Position numbers and translations under genes: made by a program
Assembly (NCBI GenBank): GCA_903927495.1
Contig: CAIYNH010000685.1
Span: forward strand, 1 to 8,148
Length of the DNA: 8,148 bases
Source of the DNA: an uncultured beta proteobacterium
Lineage (GTDB): Bacteria; Pseudomonadota; Gammaproteobacteria; Burkholderiales; Burkholderiaceae_C
Reading direction: 5' to 3'
The notes under the pieces: generated by a model
What the model saw: the letters and a program-made list of their open reading frames with translations, nothing else
Told to the model about the DNA's origin: nothing
Database searches by the model: none
Shown here: piece after piece, positions 1 to 6,500 of the stretch
Layout: the number at the start of each line of letters is the position of its first letter
Position numbering within the stretch: the first letter of the stretch is position 1

Positions 1-2
1 CC

Positions 3-2864
3 GTGCCTTTGCTGCAAGTCCATTCTGAAGGATGTGAAGCGCCGCTGGATTTGTCGTTTTCGATGTTGCGCAGCATCTCACCAATTCACCTGAAGTATCT
101 TGAAAACATGGGAGTTGACGCTTCACTGTCGGTGTCTCTGTTGCAGCATGGCCGCTTGTGGGGTTTGATTGTTTGCTACCACCGCTGCGCCCGTCAAGTG
201 CCATTGAAACTGCGCGAGACGTTTGAATTGATCGCCCGCACCGCCGCGATGCGCTTGTCAGCCTTGGCCTTTGATGAGAGCTTGAGTTTTCAGGTGCGCT
301 TGCGCGAAACCAGTCGTATCCTGTTGCAATGGGCACAACACGCGCAGGCTTTGTCGGACATGGATGCAGACTTGCAGCAGCAGGTCTTGGCTCTGGTGCA
401 GGCCAGCGGTTTAGTGGTGGTCTCAGAAAACGAGTTTTGTTGCTTTGGTCAAACGCCCGCGTTGGGAGCCATCGCCAAGTTAAAAGTCTGGCTGGTGTCT
501 CGGGCCAATTTTCGCCAGGCTTACGCCACTCATGCACTGGCCAGCGAATTTCCCGAAGCCGCCGCCGACCTCAGTCTTGCTGCCGGCTTGATGGCCATAC
601 CACTTGACGATGCGGGGAAGCGCCTGGTGTTGTGGTTTCGGGGTGAATCGGTGCGCAACATCACTTGGACGGGTGAGGCAATAAAACATCTGGTGCATGA
701 CGCACAGGGCCCACGCCTGGAGCCGCGCAGCTCTTTTGCACACTGGCTTGAGACGCACCGTGGCGAGTCACTGCCCTGGCAAACGCAGCAGCAGGATGCG
801 GCGCACACCCTGACGTTTGCCTTGGGCAAGGTCGTGGCAGACCTTGGCTTGCGCCAGAGCACCGAGTCGCTCAAGCTCGCTGCGCTGGTGTATGACAACA
901 GCAGCGAAGCTATGGTGGTCACCGATGCCGCCAATGCTGTCATTACCGTCAATGCCGCGTTTTCCCAGTTGACTGGTTATACCTTACCCGAGGTGGTCGG
1001 GAGGACACTGAATATTCTGAAGTCTGGCCGGCAGGACCGCAGCTTTTACCAGGCTATGTGGCAGTCGCTCAACGAGTCCGGGTGTTGGCAAGGCGAGTTG
1101 TGGAATAAACACAAGAACGGCAGTTTTTATGCCGAGTTTCTGTCCATCAACACCATCTTTGATTCGAGGGGGGGAGTCTGGCGGCGTGTGGGCCTGTTTA
1201 CCGAAATCACCGAACGCAAATTAGCTGAGATAGAGACCGAACAAGCTCAGGAGAATCTTGAACAACTGGTGCTGTCGCGCACGCTTGAGCTTGAAAAGGC
1301 ACTGGACGATGCGCAAAAAGCCAACAAGGCTAAAAGCAGTTTTTTGGCTGCCATGAGCCACGAGATTCGAACCCCGATGAATGCTGTGCTGGGCTTGCTC
1401 ACCTTGCTCAAAGGCACATCGCTCAGTTCACTGCAGCGCGATTACGCTGAAAAAACAGAAAGTGCGGCCAGGGCTTTGCTGGGTTTGCTAGGTGACATTC
1501 TGGATTTTTCAAAAATCGAATCGGGTATGTTGACGTTGGATGTGCAAGCCTTCCGGATGGAACATTTGATGAGTGATCTGGCGGTGATTTTGTCGGCCAA
1601 TGTGGGGCGTAAGCCGGTGGAAGTGCTGTTTGATATCGACGTGAATTTGCCTGAGTGGGTGTTGGGTGACTTGCTGCGGCTCAAGCAGGTGTTGATCAAC
1701 CTCGCTGGCAATGCGCTTAAATTTACCTCTGAAGGCGAGGTGCGGGTGTCGCTGGCAGAGTTGCGCCGTGAGGATGATTTAGTCTGGGTCGAGTTCGCCG
1801 TCAGTGACACCGGTATTGGCATTGCAGCCGAGCAGCAGACCCATATTTTTGAGGTGTTTACCCAGGCCGAGACCTCCACCACACGCCGTTTTGGTGGGAC
1901 CGGTTTAGGTCTGGCGATTTGCAAACGGCTGGTGAGTTTGCTCGGCGGTGAGTTGCTGTTGCAAAGTGGTTTAGGGAAGGGCAGCAAGTTTTACTTTAGT
2001 TTGCCACTGCGGTTGGTCACCGAGGTGCCGCAAGAGGTGAAACAAGCCGATGCCTTGGTGCCATTACCCCAAGGACTGAACCTGCTGGTGGTGGATGACC
2101 ACCGCGCCACGCTTGAACTGACCGTGGGCTTGCTCAATGCACGTGGCCAAAACGCCAGCGGCGTAATGAGTGGTGCAGCGGCGCTTGAGGTGATCAGGCA
2201 GCGCTGTCAAGCACATGTGCAGCCTTTTGATGTGATTTTGCTGGACTGGCAGATGCCTGAGATGGATGGCTGGGAAACAGCGCACCAGATCAAAGCGATT
2301 GACTTTGGTCTGGATCAGCCACCGTGTTTGATCATGGTCACCGCCAATGGCCGCACCTTGTTGGCCGACCACACCGAGGCCGAGCAGGCCATGCTCAGCG
2401 GTTTCCTGGCCAAGCCGGTCAGCCCGGCCATGCTGCTCGAAGCCATAGCCAGAGCACGTGATGTGAAGCATGGGAGGCAGAGCCTGCGCTCAGGCGAGCG
2501 CAAGCAACGGGGGCTGGAGCGAATGCGCATTTTGGTGGTGGAAGATAATTTGCTCAATCAGCAGGTTGCTGAAGAGTTATTTTCCCGCGAAGGTGCCCTG
2601 GTATCACTGGCGGCCAATGGGCAGCTAGGTGTAGAGGCCGTCGCTGCCGCTGAACCTCCGTTTGACGTGGTGCTGATGGATTTACAAATGCCGGTGCTCG
2701 ACGGCTGGGCCGCAACCCGGCAGATTCGGGAAACCCTGGGTATGAAAACCCTGCCCATCATTGCCATGAGCGCCAATGTAGCGGCTGAAGACAAGGCTGA
2801 ATGCCTGGCGGCCGGTATGACTGACCATATCGGCAAGCCGTTTGAATTGGAGAAAGTGATCTAG
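3..2864 (+). CDS. Bacteriophytochrome hybrid sensor histidine kinase (5' partial; ends at in-frame amber)
   Basis: The frame is open to the left edge, so the true start, the N-terminal PAS with its bilin-binding Cys and most of GAF lie outside. Residue numbers count from base 3. Residues 1-75 are the end of a phytochrome GAF domain, with the SPIH...NMGV stretch (His29) and LWGLIVCYH (His60). A PHY domain follows (about 95-270) with WFR (211-213), a WTGEA motif (222-226, usually W-x-G-x-P) and the tongue PRSSF (241-245). Next come PAS (about 287-405), a coiled-coil linker, HisKA with H-box SHEIRTP (His453), and HATPase_c (N566/N570, DTGIGI 602-607, GGTGLGL 631-637). Receiver 1 (692-815) has D698/D699, phospho-acceptor D748 and K804. 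Receiver 2 (841-953) has E847/D848, D893, S923 and K945. All catalytic residues are present, so kinase and receivers look functional. It should be a cytoplasmic red/far-red light sensor: autophosphorylation at His453, then transfer to the receivers. The protein stops within receiver 2's last helix, and the partner HPt follows in the same frame. Confidence 0.93.
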   Translation: MPLLQVHSEGCEAPLDLSFSMLRSISPIHLKYLENMGVDASLSVSLLQHGRLWGLIVCYHRCARQVPLKLRETFELIARTAAMRLSALAFDESLSFQVRLRETSRILLQWAQHAQALSDMDADLQQQVLALVQASGLVVVSENEFCCFGQTPALGAIAKLKVWLVSRANFRQAYATHALASEFPEAAADLSLAAGLMAIPLDDAGKRLVLWFRGESVRNITWTGEAIKHLVHDAQGPRLEPRSSFAHWLETHRGESLPWQTQQQDAAHTLTFALGKVVADLGLRQSTESLKLAALVYDNSSEAMVVTDAANAVITVNAAFSQLTGYTLPEVVGRTLNILKSGRQDRSFYQAMWQSLNESGCWQGELWNKHKNGSFYAEFLSINTIFDSRGGVWRRVGLFTEITERKLAEIETEQAQENLEQLVLSRTLELEKALDDAQKANKAKSSFLAAMSHEIRTPMNAVLGLLTLLKGTSLSSLQRDYAEKTESAARALLGLLGDILDFSKIESGMLTLDVQAFRMEHLMSDLAVILSANVGRKPVEVLFDIDVNLPEWVLGDLLRLKQVLINLAGNALKFTSEGEVRVSLAELRREDDLVWVEFAVSDTGIGIAAEQQTHIFEVFTQAETSTTRRFGGTGLGLAICKRLVSLLGGELLLQSGLGKGSKFYFSLPLRLVTEVPQEVKQADALVPLPQGLNLLVVDDHRATLELTVGLLNARGQNASGVMSGAAALEVIRQRCQAHVQPFDVILLDWQMPEMDGWETAHQIKAIDFGLDQPPCLIMVTANGRTLLADHTEAEQAMLSGFLAKPVSPAMLLEAIARARDVKHGRQSLRSGERKQRGLERMRILVVEDNLLNQQVAEELFSREGALVSLAANGQLGVEAVAAAEPPFDVVLMDLQMPVLDGWAATRQIRETLGMKTLPIIAMSANVAAEDKAECLAAGMTDHIGKPFELEKVI
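2862..2864 (+). other. In-frame TAG separating receiver 2 from HPt
   Basis: The reading frame on both sides is the same, and the codons after TAG (LLRHHLGW) complete the final helix of receiver 2, as in related hybrid kinases where PF-(D/E)-L...LLR-x-x-GW is continuous. One C-to-T change from CAG (Gln) would create it, though the ancestral codon is not known. No typical readthrough context, selenocysteine-type hairpin or overlapping start (ATGA) is visible. The options are a recent nonsense mutation, a sequencing error or inefficient readthrough. The codon itself is seen directly; its interpretation is inference. Confidence 0.85.
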
Positions 2865-3332
2865 TTGTTGCGCCATCACCTGGGTTGGGTAACGCTTTCT
2901 GAGAGCTGCGATAAAACCAGCAAACCTGCTGCGGCGATACCCACTGATGCCCTTGTTGAGATGGCAGAAATCAAAAAAATTGATTTTGAGAAGGCGCTGG
3001 AGTGGGTCGGTGGCGATGTCAGTTTGTACCGCCAATTCGCTCAGACTTATGTTCAGGATGTCTCCAATTACGCCGACCGTCTGGCTCAGCACTTGGCCGC
3101 AGGTGAGCAGAAAGATGCCACCCGCATCATGCACACGCTCAAGGGCCTGTCGGCCACAGTGGGTGCCAAAATGCTGGCTGACTTTGCAGCCAAACAGGAA
3201 ATTCGGCTTAAACGTGAGGCCTTAAGCGTGCCAGAGTGTGCTGCGCTGGTGCAGCAAACACGCAGCGGGATTGAAGCGGTCTGTGACGAAATCAACCTGC
3301 TGCTGGACAATATCAAGACGATCGTGGTTTGA
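2865..3332 (+). CDS. HPt (histidine phosphotransfer) domain severed from the hybrid kinase
   Basis: This 155-codon stretch continues the kinase frame directly after the TAG. Residues 1-8 finish receiver 2's last helix, about 10-35 are a linker rich in Ala, Pro and Ser, and about 38-150 form an all-helical HPt domain. The phospho-acceptor is His90 in MHTLKGLSATVGA (codon at 3132-3134), a good match to the HPt consensus H-x-L-K-G. It would take phosphate from Asp893 of receiver 2 and pass it to a separate response regulator not seen here. A TTG abuts the stop at 2865 but would make part of a receiver helix. The more sensible independent start is ATG 2961-2963, giving 123 aa with an intact HPt, but it has no Shine-Dalgarno sequence worth the name. 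Expression could need readthrough or reinitiation, or the fragment may be dead. The domain call is firm; whether it is a functional gene is open. Confidence 0.8.
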   Translation: MLRHHLGWVTLSESCDKTSKPAAAIPTDALVEMAEIKKIDFEKALEWVGGDVSLYRQFAQTYVQDVSNYADRLAQHLAAGEQKDATRIMHTLKGLSATVGAKMLADFAAKQEIRLKREALSVPECAALVQQTRSGIEAVCDEINLLLDNIKTIVV

Positions 3333-3390
3333 GCGGGCGGTTCACAGTGCAGCTTTTTTTCTAATCGCCAATCACTGACCTCAGAAATTC

Positions 3391-3409
3391 AGGCGCGTCT
3401 GGTGCGCCT
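3391..3409. repeat. Short GC-rich inverted repeat (hairpin)
   Basis: The arms AGGCGC (3391-3396) and GCGCCT (3404-3409) pair perfectly across a 7-base loop. No T-run follows, so it is not a classical Rho-independent terminator. It could slow polymerase or protect the 3' end of the upstream message, but six pairs in GC-rich DNA can also be chance. Confidence 0.4.
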
Positions 3410-3458
3410 TGCAATGCGCGGATACTTCCCAGTCAGCGACATGATTTCAGGGGGTATT

Positions 3459-3497
3459 TTGAATAACTTTCAGTTTGGTGCGTTGTCTCTCTAGAAT
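3459..3497 (+). promoter_or_regulatory. Possible uvrA promoter
   Basis: TAGAAT at 3492-3497 is a good sigma-70 type -10 hexamer, 29 bases before the uvrA ATG. No clean -35 sits at 16-18 bases: TTTCAG (3468-3473, 18-base spacing) matches poorly, while the better-looking TTGAAT (3459-3464) is 27 bases away, too far. The region is locally AT-rich, as promoters usually are. This is a prediction only. Confidence 0.35.
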
Positions 3498-3514
3498 CTT
3501 GCCCCTTACCACCC

Positions 3515-3518
3515 GGGA
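3515..3518 (+). promoter_or_regulatory. Weak ribosome binding site of uvrA
   Basis: GGGA lies 8 bases before ATG 3527 and is the only purine-rich element at a suitable distance. It supports this start. So does the protein, which begins with the family's short lead-in (IRIRGARQHNLKNL) ahead of Walker A. Confidence 0.45.
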
Positions 3519-3526
3519 ATCCAAGC

Positions 3527-6500
3527 ATGTCACAAGGAACCATCCGTATTCGCGGAGCTCGCCAGCACAATCTGAAGAATCTGGATCTGGACATCCGAAC
3601 GGGAGAGTTGACGGTGGTTACCGGCCCCAGTGGTTCGGGTAAATCGAGCCTGGTGTTTGACACCCTGTTTGCCGAAGGCCAACGCCGCTATGTGGAAACC
3701 TTCAGTGCTTATGCACGGCAGTTTCTTGACCGCATGGACAAGCCGGCCGTGGACAAGGTTGAAGGCGTACCACCGGCAATTGCCATCGATCAGACCAATC
3801 CGGTGCGCTCCAGTCGCTCAACCGTGGGTACCATGACCGAGCTCAATGACCATTTGAAGCTGCTGTTTGCTCGCGCCGCACAGTTGTTTGACCGTGACAC
3901 GGCAGCACCTGTGCGCCATGACACGCCAGAGACGATATATGCCGAACTGCAGAGCCGGGCTGGCGCAACTGATCCGCGCCTGGTCATCACTTTTCCGGTG
4001 GAACTGCCCGCCAGCGCCACGCCAGCAGAGATTGAGCAATGGCTGTCGGTCAGCGGCTTCACCAAGGTGCAGGCCGAGCGGGTCGTTGCTGTCGGCGCGA
4101 ATGCCGCGACTCCGAACCGCAAGGTGCTTGATGTGGTGGCTGACCGATTCCGACTCGGTAACGCCGAGCGCGCACGGGTCTTGGAGGCCATTGAGGTGGC
4201 CTTGAAACACGGTGCTGGTCGCCTCAATGTATATGTGGTAAATGAGACTGCAACGCCCGCCAGTCATGCGCAAGTAGCTATTGATTCAGTAGTAGAACAA
4301 GCGCCGAAAATTTGGCGCTTTTCGACCGGCCTGCATTGTCCCGAGAGCAACGCTCGCTACACCGATCCGATTGCGTCGATGTTTTCGTTTAACTCGGCGG
4401 TGGGCGCGTGTGACAGTTGCCGGGGTTTTGGCCGGGTGATCGGGGTTGATTACGGCCTGGTCATCCCCAACGACAAACTGACGCTGCGTGCGGGTGCCAT
4501 CAAGCCGATGCAAACCCCGGCCTGGAAAGAAGCCCAGGACGATTTGATGCGCCATGCCGAGGCCGAAGGCATCCCGCGTGACACTCCGTGGAACAAGCTC
4601 TCGCCGGCCCAGCAGCAATGGGTGATCAACGGATCACCGCACTGGAAGGGTAAGTGGAATCAACACTGGTTTGGGGTTAAACGCTTTTTTGAATACCTGG
4701 AAACCAAAGCCTACAAGATGCACATCCGGGTGCTGTTGTCCAAATACCGCAGTTACACCACTTGCCCGGAGTGCGCTGGCGCGCGCCTGAAAACCGAGAG
4801 CCTGTTGTGGCGCATGGGTAGCAAGGCAGATGCCGATGCTGTGCTGGACCCGGCAAAACGTTTTATGCCGCAGGGCGTGAAGTGGAGCCAAGCACAACTC
4901 GAGGCCTTACCCGGTCTGTGCTTGCATGATTTGATGCAGTTGCCAATGGCGCGGCTGCGGCAGTTTTTTGCCGCCACAACAAGCAGCCCACAGCCCGGCC
5001 TGCATTTAGTGGGGGAGGTCGGTAAACCAGCAGAGGCGCGTACCGGCCAGCAGCAAACGTTGAAACTGCTGTTTGAGGAAATCAGCACCCGCCTTAAATA
5101 CCTGTGTGAAGTGGGCATTGGCTACCTGACACTGGATCGGCAAAGTCGTACCCTGAGCGGTGGTGAGGTGCAGCGCATCAACCTCACCACGGCCTTGGGC
5201 ACCTCGCTGGTCAACACCCTGTTTGTGTTGGACGAGCCCAGCATCGGCCTGCACCCGCGCGACATGCACCGCATCATTGTGGCCATGCAGCGCCTGCGCG
5301 ATGCTGGCAATACGCTGGTGGTGGTGGAGCATGACCCGGCCGTGATGCTGGCCGCTGACCGCATGATCGACATGGGGCCGGGCCCTGGCGAGCGCGGTGG
5401 CCATATCGTGTTTGATGGCACAACTGCTGATTTGCGCAATGCAGACACCTTGACTGGCGCTTACCTGGGTGGACGCAAACAAGTCGGCATGGGGTTTAAG
5501 CGTCAGGTGGTCGCCAGCACAGTGCGCCTGATTCTGGAAGGTGCCTGCCAGCACAACCTGAAAAACGTCAGTCTTGAGATTCCGTTGCAGCGCCTGGTCT
5601 GCGTGACGGGTGTCAGTGGCTCGGGCAAGTCGACCCTGATGCAAGACACCCTGGCCCCGGCGTTGCTGCGCCACTTTGGCAAAGCCACCGACACGCCAGG
5701 CGTTTTTGATCGCCTTTTGGGTGCCGAGCTACTCAGCGATGTGGTGTTTGTCGACCAATCCCCGATCGGCAAAACCGCCCGCTCCAACCCAGCCAGCTTC
5801 GTCGGTGCCTGGGATGCCATTCGCGAGATTTTTGCCAACGCACCATTGGCCAAAGAGCGTGGCTACACCGCCACCAAGTTCAGTTTTAATAATGGCGACG
5901 GCCGTTGCCCGACCTGCGGTGGCTCAGGCTTTGAGCATGTCGAGATGCAGTTCTTGAGCGACGTGTATTTGCGTTGCCCGGATTGCGACGGCAAGCGCTA
6001 CCGGCCGGAGATTCTTGAGGTGACGATTGAGCGCCCTGAGCGCCACCTCAACGTCGCTGATGTGCTGAACCTGACCGTCTCTGAAGCTGCTATTCTTTTC
6101 AAAGCTGACCGTGAGGTGCTGCGGGCGTTGCAGCCCATTTTGGACGTGGGTCTGGAGTACGTCAAACTGGGCCAGCCGGTGCCCACGCTCAGCGGCGGTG
6201 AGGCCCAGCGGCTGAAATTGGCCGGGTTTTTGGCCGAGGCCGCCAAGAGCGGCAGCGCCAGCCGCCAGGCTCTGGCCAAGCGTGGCGTGCTGTTCATGTT
6301 CGATGAGCCCACCACCGGCCTGCACTTTGATGACATCGCCAAGCTCATGCGTGCCTTGCGCAAGTTGCTGGATGCGGGTCACTCCTTGCTGGTGATCGAG
6401 CACAACCTGGATGTGATTCGCGCCGCCGACTGGTTGATTGACCTGGGGCCAGAAGGGGGTGATGCCGGTGGCCAGGTGGTAGCGTGTGGCACGCCCGAAG

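Larger units (their letters stand above)
3333..3526. other. Intergenic gap between the HPt region and uvrA
   Basis: This gap holds no gene-like open frame. A run of seven T at 3354-3360 follows the HPt stop but lacks a convincing stem just upstream, so an intrinsic terminator is not demonstrated. A small hairpin lies at 3391-3409 and the likely uvrA promoter near its right end. No CTGT-N8-ACAG LexA box was found, so SOS control of the downstream gene is not supported from this stretch. Confidence 0.7.

Noticed and set aside
2862..2864. Programmed recoding (pyrrolysine or efficient readthrough) at the TAG
   Set aside because: No stem-loop or known readthrough context follows, and pyrrolysine use is not expected in this group. 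A plain nonsense mutation is simpler, though not proven.
3333..3360. Rho-independent terminator after the HPt stop
   Set aside because: There is a T7 run at 3354-3360, but I found no stem longer than about three pairs directly upstream.
3333..3526. LexA/SOS box before uvrA
   Set aside because: No CTGT...ACAG pair at the right spacing is present, although uvrA is SOS-controlled in some bacteria.
6080..6110. Third copy of the suspected dispersed repeat (GAAGCTGCTATTC)
   Set aside because: It encodes residues that look ordinary for the family (VSEAAILF) and lacks the GCGC hairpin, so the resemblance is probably chance.
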